A model generated the notes under the pieces. That model was not told the origin of the DNA. It made no database searches and was given only the letters and a program-made list of their open reading frames with translations. A stretch of DNA of 64,000 nucleotides from Acephala macrosclerotiorum (lineage: Eukaryota; Ascomycota; Leotiomycetes; Helotiales; Mollisiaceae), in assembly GCA_014904845.1 (NCBI GenBank), contig MU119245.1, positions 186,001 to 250,000 of the forward strand. The letters run 5' to 3'. Positions within the stretch are counted from its first letter, which is position 1; every line of letters begins with the position of its first letter. This document shows positions 1 to 12,728 of this stretch, piece by piece. Position numbers and translations under genes: made by a program.

Positions 1-183
1 CTCTCAAGTACCGAGGCATCTCGGACAACGGCTACAGTCCCGACCTTGGTCCAGCATTGCAACCAACCACAACCCCATAACGATGATCATTCCCGCTCCG
101 CTGCGCCTGTGAAAGCCCTCCTACTCTTTATCTTGTGTCTTCTTAGTCTTCTTTTAAACTTTTCTCCTATAACGACGTTGGGA

Positions 184-2284
184 ATGTTGAGAGTTCTTGC
201 GAAGAGTAGGACGCAGTCGCAAGTGTTCAGAGGCTTGTCTGCAGCGACAGTATCAAGAGTACGAACGAAAACACACCCTATTTACAGTCCTTGGCTAACA
301 ACAATTGGCAGAGCGTGGGAATGGCTCCAGCAAGCAAGCGGAGCAATAGCTCTTTGCCAGCAGGTATGTTTACTCAAATTCTACCCCTCACTCTGGCATG
401 TTCTGAGACATCACACAGGCTACAAAGAGGACTCCTCGAAAGGCCCCATGCTACGATTCGAAGATTCCATCCCAAAACTGCCAGTACCGACTCTAGAAGA
501 GACTGCTGCTCGATACCTCAAATCCGTCCACCCTCTCCTCTCTACCTCCGAACTCGAGTCGACAACAAAGGCGGTGCAGGAATTCATCAAGCCAGGAGGA
601 ATTGGCAGCAAGCTCCAGGAAAAGCTTATTGCACGACGAGAAGACCCGAAGCACAAGAACTGGATCTACGAATGGTGGAACGACGCAGCATATCTCTCTT
701 ACCGAGACCCAGTCGTGCCCTATGTCAGCTACTTTTATTCCCACAGGGATGACAGGCGGCGGCGGGATCCCTCGAAGAGAGCAGCAGCTATCAGTACCGC
801 GGTCCTGGAGTTCAAGAAGCAAGTGGATGAGGGCACATTAGAGCCTGAGTACATGAAGAAGCTGCCCATTTCTATGGAGAGCTATCAATGGATGTTCAAC
901 TGCAGTAGAGTACCAGCCAAGCCTGCAGATTACCCCCAGAAGTACTCCCCGGCCGAGAACAAGTACATTTTGGTTATCCGCAAGAACCAGTTCTGGAAGG
1001 TCGCACATGAGGTGGATGGCAGGCAATTAAATACTTCCGAGCTGGAGCAACAATTCAAGGCAATCTACCAAAAGGCGGAGAAGGCACCTGCAGTTGGCGC
1101 TTTGACCTCGGAGAACCGCGATGTCTGGACCGATGCTCGAGAAGTTCTTCTGAAAGCACACCCATCCAATGCTGCAGCTCTCAAGACAGTCGAGGCCTCA
1201 TCGTTCGTTGTCTGCTTGGACGATGCCAGTCCCGTCACTCTCGAGGAGCGTGCACACCAGTACTGGCACGGCGATGGGCAAAACCGCTGGTTCGACAAGC
1301 CACTCCAATTCATCATTAACGACAACGGCACTTCAGGATTCATGGGCGAACACTCAATGATGGACGGCACGCCTACCCACCGTCTTAACGACTACGTCAA
1401 TGAAGTAATCTTCAGCAACAAACTCGACTTCTCCAACCCCTCTATCCGCTCCAACCTCCCCGACCCAGTCCCCGTGAAGTTCCACGTCAACAAAGAAGTC
1501 CAAGCCGAGATCGAGCGTGCTACAAAAGACTTCACCGAAGTTATTGGTGCTCATGAACTTCGCGTGCAAGCCTACCAAGGCTACGGCAAGGGTTTGATCA
1601 AGAAATTCAAATGCTCGCCAGACGCATACGTCCAAATGATCATCCAACTCGCCTACTTCAAGATGTACGGCAAGAACCGACCTACCTACGAATCAGCCGC
1701 CACGCGCCGTTTCCAACAAGGACGAACCGAGACCTGTCGCTCAGTCTCAGATGACTCTGTTGCGTTCTGCAAAGCAATCTCTGACCACTCTACCGACCCC
1801 GAGACAGTTGTTGCTCTTTTCAGAAAAGCGACCAATGCTCATGTCGCATACATCAGCGCTGCTTCAGACGGGAAGGGAGTCGACAGACATCTTTTCGGAC
1901 TGAAGAAATTACTTGGTCCTAACGATGAAATTCCAGCGATTTACAAAGACCCAACGTACAGTTATTCAAGCCATTGGTTCTTGAGTACTAGTCAGTTGAG
2001 CTCGGAGTATTTTAATGGGTATGGGTGGAGTCAGGTTGTTGATGATGGGTTTGGGATTGCGTATATGATTAATGAGAACAGGTGAGCCACTTTCCCTCCT
2101 TTCTTCCCTATTCCGTCTTCTCTCGTTCAGGGAAACAAGTACTGATAACTGGAATAGCATTCAATTCAACGTCGTGTCTAAAGGTCTCGGCAGTGAGCGC
2201 ATGAGCTTCTATTTGAATGAAGCAGCAGGCGATATCAGAGATCTCCTTCTTCCGACGCTTGAGGCGCCGAAGGCGAAGTTGTAA
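184..2284 (+). CDS. CAT2: Carnitine O-acetyltransferase, mitochondrial and peroxisomal
   Basis: Transfers acetyl groups between CoA and carnitine so that acetyl units can move between peroxisome, cytosol and mitochondrion. Model: exons 184-249, 312-363, 419-2081 and 2158-2284, 635 aa, all introns GT-AG. The acyltransferase signature with the catalytic His (EHSMMDGTP) and the CoA/carnitine-site motif YGKNRPTYES are both present. The N-terminus from ATG 184 (MLRVLAKSRTQSQVFRG) is basic and Ser/Ala-rich, like a mitochondrial presequence. A second in-frame ATG at 321 (MAPASKRSN) would omit it. The protein ends in AKL, a PTS1 peroxisomal signal. Two-form targeting from one gene is known for S. cerevisiae CAT2 and A. 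nidulans acuJ. The length is normal for the family. Family assignment is near certain; the use of two starts is inferred. Confidence 0.95.
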
Positions 2285-3788
2285 ACTTGCTCTCGCTGGG
2301 AATTTGCTTTAGAATAGAGAGAAGGGGAATGGCTTTCGCATGGACTCGGACTCGATTGAGGACTAGGAAGAGGGTTTCGGTTTCTAGATCACTGTATCAT
2401 ACTGTCGGTTGATTGCCTGCGTGGCATCTCTAGAGTAAAATTCCTACTTTTTCTCACGAGTTCCTGCCCCTTGCTTTCAAGTGCATCCCTTAACCCACGC
2501 CCTTTTAAACATAATTTTGGAGGACTGCAAGTGCAATACCACTATGATGGTCACAACCGTGATCATTAACAGCTGCACCTTTATCCCAAACCATCCCAAC
2601 TCATCAAATCTCAGAATCCTAGAATTCGAACAATTCAAACCCTGAAATCGAGATACGTTATGAATTATAGTTTTGGTCGGTGGATCCCGCATCGCATGTT
2701 TCGCGTTTTCCAGATGAAATGTTTTGTTGCACTTCGAGGTCTGCGGAGCGGGCCGTGGTCACGCAATTTGATCCCCGCATGCTTGGTGTTTTGCATCATG
2801 TGATGATGGCAAGAATGATTCGCACAGGAGACTTCTGGGTGAGGAGCTGGTGTTTTGGTGATTTCAAGCGCGCTTTTGTTTGAGGTTCAGGAAAGATGCT
2901 GGAACGAGATAGCCGTTAGATTCTGGTGATAATCAGGGTCATTATCAACAGGTTCGGGCGGTCGTGTGTTTCCTTAGCAGGGCCTGGAGGTTAGCGATTG
3001 ACTTGGGATGGACACCTCTTTACTCTAAGATTATTGTTTATCTCAATCCTTCCTTAGAATTTCAATATTGTACTTTGATTGAGCCTCAGAAGCATTGGGT
3101 GCTACTTGACTCGAGGTACAAGAGTGTTAAAAGAGAGAGTTAAGTGACGAATCTCTTGCTTCGTCTCGCATCCATCAGCCTTTCGCCGAACGCAAAACAT
3201 GATCAAGTTCCGTCTCTGAGACTCAAGTCGAACTTTATGAAGACACTGGAACGAAATGTAGTTCGTCACTTCTACTTTGAATCACGATTGTATCCGAACA
3301 GATGAAGTCCAGCCGCTCTCGCCTCATCAACCTCGGTTAGCCCCCACTATCATATAGGGGTGAATAGTTTCTCCCCTGAGCTATTTCTCGGGTAAAGCTT
3401 CATCATCTCTACATTATACCGCACCACCAACGATTTGTTTAGCAGTAAGCTTAAACCAATCTTCCAGGAACAATCACCCTTCCAAACTTCCGCTGGGCTT
3501 TGTTTGAGGCGGGCGGTTGATTGATGAAGTTTCTCAGTGCCGCGTCACTACCGGTACTTTACCACATACCAGGAAAAAGTGGCGTATGGGGTAAGCACTT
3601 TGTACTCCTGCCCCGCGTTGATGATCTTCAGATATAACATACAGTCCAAAGCTTGAATCGGCCGCTGGCAAAATGAGGCAGGATCTTGTGATGCTTGCTT
3701 GTGTTTGAGTTTTCCCTTCGAGCCTGAAAATATAGTATAAGAAGGAAGACATTCCCCAATCCCAAGAAGGGTATCGTTGAAGCTAGCG
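2285..3788. other. Intergenic, no gene seen
   Basis: Holds the 3' flank of the carnitine acetyltransferase gene and the 5' flank of the xylanase pseudogene. Only short unconvincing reading frames on both strands; no domain, repeat or RNA gene recognised. Confidence 0.6.
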
Positions 3789-4555
<767 letters not shown>

Positions 4556-5311
4556 GTCGATGTGTGATGGAGGAGGCGGGGGAGGGGAAATTCTTGTATT
4601 TAGTCTTGGAGGGAGGAAGTGCTGGTGTGTTCTGATCACATGTGATAAAAACACTCTTTGTATATAATCAGTGCATTCTGGTCGATGAATTTTGCTCAGT
4701 GTGTGGAAACATGAACTTTTGATTGGAGTCGACAGTTGTGTTGCATCATTCATCCTAAGTTGTTGGCACCAGTGAAGGCGTTGGACAAGGACCCGTCGGT
4801 CGTGCTATCACCCCAAGCAACATCGAGTGCAAATGCGTCCAAACGAACTTGCTAGATACCGCTCGTGATGGTAGAAGACGATCCCTCTCGTATCATTGTG
4901 AAGATAAAAGGGTCCTGTCCAAATTATTGGTTGCACGAAGCGGAGATGAGACACAACGAGGATACCCTGTTCGTACAAAAGTTTATTTGGTACTCGGCGC
5001 GAAATGTTCCTGGCGGAAGATATTTATATATGGCATTGATAATAGAACGAAAAAGTTTTGGAAGCCAGAGGTGAAGTTCGTAAAGACAGTGTGCTAAAGG
5101 CAACACTAGTACCAATACAGAATGGGCTTGCATGAAACCTTACGTATGCATACTTTCAACATCCAATACATTGGATGCAACTCCCTCCAACGTCATTCCG
5201 TTGTCTTTCAGTTTCTCCTGCTCCCACATCAATCCTTATCCATGTTACACTGTCAACGCCTCCTCATTGCTCTGCAGAGGAGCGGGCAGTCTTAACAGTA
5301 CCTAAGATTTC
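4556..5311. other. Intergenic, no gene seen
   Basis: Between the xylanase pseudogene and the 3' end of the PHD-finger gene. Small reading frames lack family resemblance and believable starts. Confidence 0.55.
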
Positions 5312-7629
5312 TCACGAGAGAATGACCACTGCTTTCATCAGAGGTTCGAATGCCCGTTGCTGTTGCGTCTTAAAGTTCCTGCCTGACATGACACAATCTG
5401 ATATATTGTCAACATCCGAAAGATCCTCCCTCGGACACGCGAACAATGCAGCCTGAACGCAGATGTTGACCTCTCGATCCTTGTGGTCCCGAACAGTATC
5501 GATCATTCCCTCCATGGTCTGCACTTCCATAGTCTTCGGATCGAACTTGGTGCCGGGAGGATAGATCACCATCTCATACCATTCGATATTCAGGCAGGAC
5601 TCTGCTTTGGCCCTCAAAGCACAAGCGAACATGTCAGTGAGATGGTCTCGACGATTCTTGACGTCTGCGGGGCCACTTTGCCATGTCGCAAATCCATCCC
5701 AAGCCAATCGAACTGGAATAACGGGAACCTCCTCGAATAATGGTGCAAGTGCAACAGAGAAACGATTAGCCAGTTGCGTTGCTTTGTGGGGAATGATATT
5801 GTTCTGAAAGTGTCCTTCTCTGACCAGAGTAGTGATGGTGGCCAGATCCAGATTTCTCAGTACTGTCGGGCCACCTTCGATTGCATTAGCCTCACGTCAC
5901 GCCTTGAAAGCTCTGGGATATTACCTAGTTCCAATAGATGCTCTCGATATCCTCGCAGAGTATGTGACGCATCACCGTCGAAACAAGGAAATACTTCGTG
6001 GAAAACCCATTCTCGCAGCGCAGAAGTTATCAATGCCTTAAGAATGGCTTGGGTGGATGCGCGAAACAAGTTCCTTGTTATCTCGACCTGGTTGACCGTC
6101 TCGGAACTTGAAGATGCTCCAACAGCGCTATGTGTCAAATCTCGCAGATCTGGGTACTGACCTAATGGTAAAGCAGGAAAAATATTCTGCTCATCCGTCG
6201 TCCCTAGAAAGCAGTTGCTGTGGTAGTACACCGCATCGAGACCTTTCGCAAGATCGTACCGACAGGAATCTTGAGAGTTTTTGCTGAGGTTGGTCAGGGC
6301 CACAAGCTTGTCTCGGGCATGGAGCGCTCGTTGCAGTTCGCCCCTTTCCTCAAGCAACGATGCCATCCGCTCCTCCATAGTCGAACCAGACTCGTTGTCT
6401 CTTGCCGTTTGAGCAACGACCATTGCAGAAACTTTGCGTCTCAGACGTTCCACCTCATTCTTTTGGGCCAACGCCTTGTCGTCTTTCTCAAGAAGATTGT
6501 TCCTCAGAATTTCGATTTCTCTTACTGCTCCTAGCAGCCTCTCCTCGCGGTAGGCGTCATCTATTGGAGTTGCAGTGGTCTGCGTACTCGCGTCTGCTTG
6601 TTCTCGACTCGACACACCACCAGCGTCGCACTGTTCACAGAAGTATTTCACGCAGCTAACATGCTGCCATACTTCGCACTTATCACACTGTATCCAGTCT
6701 TTCCCCCCTTTTGGCTCCTCAATCTTGCCGCAAACACATCGTATAATTTCTTCGAGTCCATGTTGCTGGGTTTGAAGCGGTTGTGGCGAGGTGCGACGAT
6801 CCTCGGCTTCGGTCGCAGCCCGCTCACTCTGGCCCCTGGGTGACGTTATCCCAATTTGAGAGCCTTCATCACTTTCTTCACTGTCTTGTATCGATGTCCA
6901 AGAACTAAGATCGCTTGTACTGAATCTTGCCCTTGGTTGAGACGTCTGCCGATTTTTCGGAGTCGCAGAGATGTCTGGTTGTGAAGTTTTGATTCGAGAG
7001 CTTGGAGGTGTATCTGAGATCGCGTTTGAAAGCTCCTTCGTTGTATCTGTTCTTTTCCTCTTTTTGCCATTCTTCGGAGGTACCGACAGAGTCGCTTTAC
7101 CGTCGTGCGTTTCTTTTTCCTGCTTCGGAACTGATCTGGAAGCGAATTGAAAGCCACGTTTCTTTGGCTGATTTCGTTCCTCGTACCCACTGTAGATTGT
7201 GCTGGGACTTGCGCTTGCATCTGGTGGCTCTGGTTCGGTTTTGGATGCGCTTCTCAATCGGCGACTAGGTGTTAATGCCGCGACTCGCGGTGTCGAGCAT
7301 AATTCGCTTTCGAATCGGTTTATTGCATTCGCGATCTCCTCTTTGTCGACTGTACTCAACCCGTCCTCGAATGATCTAGAGCCGTGGGCATAAATGTGTT
7401 CTAGCGCTTTCGTTCTGCGAGGCACGTCGGGACCTATCAAGTTCCAAAGTTGTCTCAACTTGTTTTCGATCTGCTCAAATGTCCATCTGCCATCCAGACG
7501 TCCAGTAATTGTGTGTCGAAAGTTGATTTCGGGGTGTCGCAATGTAAAATCTAACCAAGCAAGGAGAGTATTTTCGTCGCTAACGTGCCATTTATGAGCC
7601 TGCTTTTTGGTGGGTTTCTTCTTTGGCAT
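5312..7629 (-). CDS. PHD-finger nuclear protein
   Basis: Two exons, 7629-5864 and 5819-5312, joined over a 44-bp GT-AG intron, giving 757 aa. The first residues are very basic (MPKKKPTKKQAHKWH). They lead into a helical N-terminal segment with WTFEQIENKLRQLW, faintly SANT-like. A long Ser/Thr/Lys-rich linker follows, with KKGKKRKR-type nuclear signals. At about residues 290-335 lies a PHD zinc finger: CVCG, then CDKCEVWQHVSC, then FCEQC. The order Cys-Cys-Cys-Cys-His-Cys-Cys-Cys is complete. A coiled coil comes next, and a C-terminal region of about 250 aa has no family I recognise. PHD fingers usually read histone H3 tail marks, so a chromatin role is inferred. It lies head to head with the Hsp70-like gene, 504 bp between start codons. 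Confidence 0.85.
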
Positions 7630-8133
7630 TGCGATTTAATACAGTTCGATTTCCCTTTTTCTTGTGGTGATGATTTCTAGAGCGTGTGGCAGCCTGCATT
7701 CGAAGATCAAGTTTGAAGTGGAGTTCGCTGGGAAGGCTGGCGGTTATCAGTTCCAGCATGGGTAAATGCAAGTTCATCACCAACATCCGTGGGTCTTAGA
7801 CGGTGGGGCTGCCAATGGCGCAAACGCGAAATGTTCGCAGTACCATTCAGCTGGGATTTCTGCTCCAATGAGATGCTGGGATACCATATGCCAACAGAAA
7901 ATTTGCCTTTGAACTGCCTATTCGGCTCATCATGTTCCGCAGCGAGGGGCGTTGTCTCTGCCTACGACGAATGTGGCGCAGAACCCCGAGCCACTGCTGC
8001 CTTCTACCTCTTGGAATCGAATGGTGTTCCGGAATGCCGTGGAATACCAAGATACTTAAAGTTTCCTGTCACTATCGTTGTGTGTGAACTGTCTCGTACA
8101 AGGAAAGGCAAGCGCTCAATCATACTGCGTAAC
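7630..8133. promoter_or_regulatory. Shared divergent intergenic region
   Basis: About 500 bp between the start codons of the PHD-finger gene (minus) and the Hsp70-like gene (plus). It must hold both 5' flanks. The plus frame is open upstream from 7789, so a start earlier than 8134 cannot be excluded. No specific operator recognised. Confidence 0.4.
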
Positions 8134-10715
8134 ATGAATCATCGCGGTATGTCATTGGAGTCAACATCATCTGCCACAGTACGAGTAATGCCGGAATATC
8201 ACACACTCTCTCCTGAGGATGATGAAATGCAAGTGGATTCCCAAGACCTGCCCGCCGTAAAGCCACGCTTCATTATCGCTACTGATTTTGGAACAACATT
8301 TTCTGCCGTGGCGTATGTTCGTCGCACAGATGGCCAACCTTCAAAGTCAAGAATGATCACGAACTACAACGAGGATCCAGTAGCTCTCAATGGGCATCCT
8401 AATCCTCAGGTCCCGACGGAGAGCTGCTACATCGTTGAGGATCAAGGCGACGGCCCCAATGATGCACCAGAAGGTGAACATAAGAAAGAAGTAATTGAGG
8501 ATATCTATGACGACCCCGGCTCAGAAAATGCTTCAACTCCAACAGAGCGTGGCGATGACGAAGACGAAATGGATCTCGATCACGAGCAACTTGGCGATGA
8601 ACAACAATCGTTGTACTGGGGATACGAGATACAAGCGGTGATGGAAAGATCCTCTGAAATGGAAAGAAGAAGGTTCAGACGCATCACCCGATCGAAACTC
8701 TTACTTGACAAGAACAAGCGGACTCAACGTATCCGCGAAGACCTTCGGCCAATTTTGGACGAGTTGAAAGACCCAAAGAAGTCAAAGAACAAGAGGAAGA
8801 AGATTATCAATCGAGACGAGGACGTAATCGCTGATTATCTCGTGCATTTGTTTCGACATGCCAAAGAACAGCTCGAAAGGGAAGGAATTCCTGGTGATTC
8901 TGCCTTCGAGCATGTTCTATGCGTCCCTGCTATCTGGGATACAGATGCTTGTATCGAGATGCAGAATGCGATGAGCACGGCGATCGAAGAAACAGGCCTT
9001 GGGTCGATGGATGAGTTCTTCCTCGTGTCGGAGCCAGAGGCCGCAGCGGCGTATGTTCTTGCTGAGCAAATAGATGAGCTTAACGTAAGTAAATACCCCC
9101 AAAACACCCTCCTTCTGCAGCAACTGACGAGCATTTTATGAAAAGGCTGGAGAAGCTTTCCTGTTACTAGATGCGGGTGGAGGAACGGTAGATGCTACGA
9201 TCTATCGAGTGACGGAGCGTTTTCCGCTACGCTTGTCGACTGAGGTTGTTCCGGCCGGCGGTAAGTGGTTCTACATACCCCGGAGCCAAAACCGATCACT
9301 GATTCCGTCATCGCAGGCTGCCTGAATGGTTCAAGTTTCGTCAATGATGAATTCCGTGAGCACCTCAGAAGACGCCTACGAGGAGAGATCAACGATATCG
9401 AGAAGGATGGCTATACTCTCGACGGCATTCTGGACGAACAGGTTCGGGATTTCGAGCGAAAAATCAAGAGAGTGACCGACATATACGATTATGGAAGGAG
9501 AGTAGACCAATACATTCGAATCCAAGGCCTCAAAAAGAATGACAAAAAGCGGCTTGAAGCAAATGCCATTGTGCTGAATAGGTATGCCATATATGCGGGT
9601 GGAGATTATTTCTGCTGACATCGTAACTCGTAGGGCCGACTTTAAAGAAATATTCTGCCCTTCACTTAACGCCATCAATGACCTGATGAAGCGTCAATTA
9701 CAAAGCGCAAAAGATATTGATGTTGAAGTACAGGTCAGCATGAGCGCACATGATGTAAATATTTGTGCAAACTAATTCCAAATGCCAGAAAGTTATTCTC
9801 GTCGGAGGATTCTCGGCCTCTAAAGCCCTTCGGACACTGCTCCGGCGAACACTAGAACAGCTTACCACCGACTATGGGTATCTCATTAGTTTGATATTAC
9901 CTACCGACGGAGACCCGTAAGTGAACATCAACAAATCTTCTCGATATCATCTAACCACTTTACAGGCAAACAACCATCGTCCAAGGCGCCATCATTCGGG
10001 CCTGGGACAAGGACAAAGGGCCTGAACGCTTCCTGCAACTGAGCTACGGTTTCCAAGTCACAGAGGAATACAACCCCGAGACCATCAAAGCTCATGGCGA
10101 GGTCAAACGCCCAAAACCTGACAAAAAAGATGGACTCATATACATACACGATACCATAGAATGGCTGGTATGCAAGGTATGTATTCCTAGATCTCCAATA
10201 TGGTATGGCGATCTTGCTAAGCTTTGAAAAGGGCGAGAAGATCCCAAATCGGGTTGTGAAGTCCATCGTTGTGTACCACACTTTTTTCGCCTCAGCTAAG
10301 CGGTTGGAATGTGAGGAGATTTTGTGGGTGTCTGCTACGTGTACGGAATCTCATTATCGGAAGAGTCATCCTAAGAACAAAGGTCGTCAGTCTTCCCCTT
10401 TTCTTTTCCACCCAAACTTCCACGACATCTCCGGGTACCCGGTTATCACGCTGACATTACCATCCAGATGCACGTATCGCCGGCAGAATCGTAGCAGACA
10501 TGACGTTCCTCAAAACAAAAAGGTTGATCAAGCCGGTCGAGCCCGAGAAGGGTTCCAAGACAAGGAAGCATTATAAAGTGGAGTTTCAACTCAATCTTAT
10601 TATCGAGGGAAGAAATCTGAAGTTTGAGGCGGTGTGGCCGATTGGTGAGGAGGGCAAGACGAGGGCGGAGGGGCAGGTGAGTATTGCGGCTGCGTTTAGA
10701 CCGGGGACGAAGTAG
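8134..10715 (+). CDS. Hsp70-like (actin-fold ATPase) protein
   Basis: Eight exons: 8134-9084, 9146-9260, 9317-9581, 9634-9733, 9789-9916, 9966-10176, 10232-10382 and 10468-10715. All introns are GT-AG and frame is kept throughout, giving 722 aa. Actin/Hsp70 nucleotide-site motifs appear in order: phosphate-1 IATDFGTTFSAVAY, phosphate-2 LLLDAGGGTVDATIY and adenosine motif VILVGGFSASKALR. Between phosphate-1 and the rest is a long acidic insert (GDDEDEMDLDHE) absent from canonical chaperones. The C-terminal half lacks the classic Hsp70 substrate-binding sequence. This fits the divergent Hsp70-like/HSPA12-like proteins that are expanded in fungi, whose clients are mostly unknown. ATG 8134 was chosen as the first Met of a plausible N-terminus; Met at 8149 or 8188 could also serve. 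Confidence 0.85.
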
Positions 10716-11202
10716 TGCTTTACTCTCATGTTATGCGTCTCTAGTATGTTTTGAATGAATTGAGTTGACGGAATTTGCGTTCGTTTCTGGTGGTGGGAGG
10801 AGGCATGCCAAGATGGAATGTGTGTACGATACTACGATACAGTGTGTCTGTCTATCCGTGGAAGTGATGTCTCCGGAACTTGAACCTGCATTGATGTGCT
10901 TCTCGAGAAGTCAGAGATCACGTGCAGTTGATTGAATATCTAAATAGTGGGCCTTTTCTGCCTGCGATATCCTCAAGTTTAACTTGTACGACATGCAATA
11001 GCTGCAGCGATGCACGAGGTTGGTTCGTTTGGCGAGGATTTATGATTGGACCCCTCAAAATGCGGGGTAGCGGGGTACTACATTGCCTGATACTTGCTTG
11101 GAGCTCCCTTCAGCTTTCCCCTCGAACCTCCGAATCTTGTCACGAATCGCTCACAGCACGTTTATAACACCTGGATACTTCGAAGACGCCTGAAAACACA
11201 AG
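10716..11202. other. Intergenic, no gene seen
   Basis: Between two plus-strand genes. No domain, RNA gene or repeat recognised. Confidence 0.5.
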
Positions 11203-12141
11203 ATGCCAAAGGTTACCCACGTTACTTACAACGAGGGAATCGATGTGAAGAACTTCCACCTCGGAAACCTCGTCCACGACTACACGCATCCAAAGTCGTT
11301 CGATCCCTATGTTGAGAAGGCATACACCGAGTGAGTAGGCTCTCCAATGAACAGCTTGTGCTGACATACGCTAGTATCGCAGAACCAGCGCCAGAATGGG
11401 CCGAGTCAATGGTTCTGCAGAACTTTGCCCTAACATTGGGAGAGGACGATGAAGAAGGTTCCGACGACGAGGATGGCCAAAGATATCGTGTAGCAGCCGC
11501 TGCCAAGTCAATCAAAATCGATATCAAGGAGTATGCTCCTCTCCTAGCTTTAGGCTTCGCAGATCCGCACTAACCTTCCAAGCTCGAAGAAATTCTTCAA
11601 CGACATAACCCTCAAATCCGACAGAGCCAAGAAGTGGCTCGCCTCCCACCTCTCTGCCGCCGAAAAACTCTCTCCCCACCCAAAACCGGAAATATGGATG
11701 CTCACCGGTCTCATCCTCATGACGCACGCGACGTGGACTAGTCTATCGAGCAAGCAGTCCTTTACTCCTGGTCTGCCAGCACCTTTTGACCCGACTGGTG
11801 TGACTGCGATTCGAAGATCGTCGGTGAGCGAGCATGTAAGACCTACATTTGGGTATGAGGGAGGGGAGGAAGCGAAACATATTCCTGGAGCGGTCATACA
11901 TGAGACGGGGAAATATCCTGGTACGAGGGGTTGGGCGGCACAGTGGGAGAAAGTTGATGTGAAGATTGTGCCGGAAGAGAAAGGCAGTGGAAGCAACCAG
12001 GTTGTGCTACAGGGTCCTAAAGGTGCGAAGAAGGTTGCTGTGGTTGAGTTGCAGGCAAAGGCATATGCTCAGAATAAGGATGATGAATATGTGGAAGATG
12101 ATGAGTATTGGGAGGCGTTTCTTGACGAGATTGACGACTGA
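11203..12141 (+). CDS. Conserved hypothetical protein, 280 aa
   Basis: Exons 11203-11330, 11375-11530 and 11583-12141, GT-AG introns, frame kept. I do not recognise a named family. The start (MPKVTHVTYNEGIDVKNF) sits well. The protein has an acidic patch (LGEDDEEGSDDEDG), then a central region with regular composition (PAPFDPTGVTAIRRSS, YEGGEEAKHIPGAVIHETG), and a very acidic C-terminus ending EIDD. It shows no signal peptide, no membrane segment and no catalytic motif that I can name. Three exons in one consistent frame make it a convincing real gene. Probably a soluble cytosolic or nuclear protein. Confidence 0.7.
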
Positions 12142-12728
12142 GTATAGAGTTTTGATGTGTCTCTGGAAAACAAGAAGTTGGTCCCAAAAGCCGGCCCGTT
12201 CGTTTCTCTCGTTCCTGATTTCGTTGTGGAATTCGATGTTGGGAGTGATTCGAAGTTGGAAACGGAAGCCCTGCTAAGATAGAGAGGGGTCCATGACAGC
12301 AGCAAGTCTGCTCACACAAATTAAAAGATGCAAAATTATTGATTGTGTACGTGGCTTTTGCAACTCTGCAGTAGATCTCAAAGTGCTGAAGCTCCCACGG
12401 GAAGTGTCCGAAGCGAAATGAGTAACAGATCACGTGCCACATCTACAGTGCAGCTACTCGGCCGATATCTTCTGCTTTCTTCCGTTGACCGCTCCCTGCT
12501 AATACGCATTGTATTAGTTCTAGTTTTAGGTAAGCATGTATATGAACTTCAAGAGAAAATGTGGACCTTATGCCTAGCGCAGGCTCGCGCTGTGGCACGG
12601 CACTAAGACATTTTGCCAAGACCGTGTGCTAGCGACCTGTTTCGAACTACAATCCTCATCCTCAACCTCTCAAATGACATCCTTCTAATCGAAATACTTT
12701 CAATTGCGAAATTTTAGGTAGATGCGCG
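12142..12728. other. Intergenic, no gene seen
   Basis: Separates the conserved core-like block from the F-box/2EXR accessory block. No feature recognised. Confidence 0.5.

Noticed and set aside
46..183. Extension of the carnitine acetyltransferase frame upstream of ATG 184
   Set aside because: The frame is open but begins with TTG, not ATG, and the sequence at 184 gives a credible presequence.
4849..5133. Overlapping short frames on both strands
   Set aside because: No domain, no splice continuity and no recognisable homologue; probably chance.
5335..5360. Possible tRNA B-box (GGTTCGAATG)
   Set aside because: It lies inside the PHD-finger coding exon, deviates from consensus, and no A-box or cloverleaf could be found.
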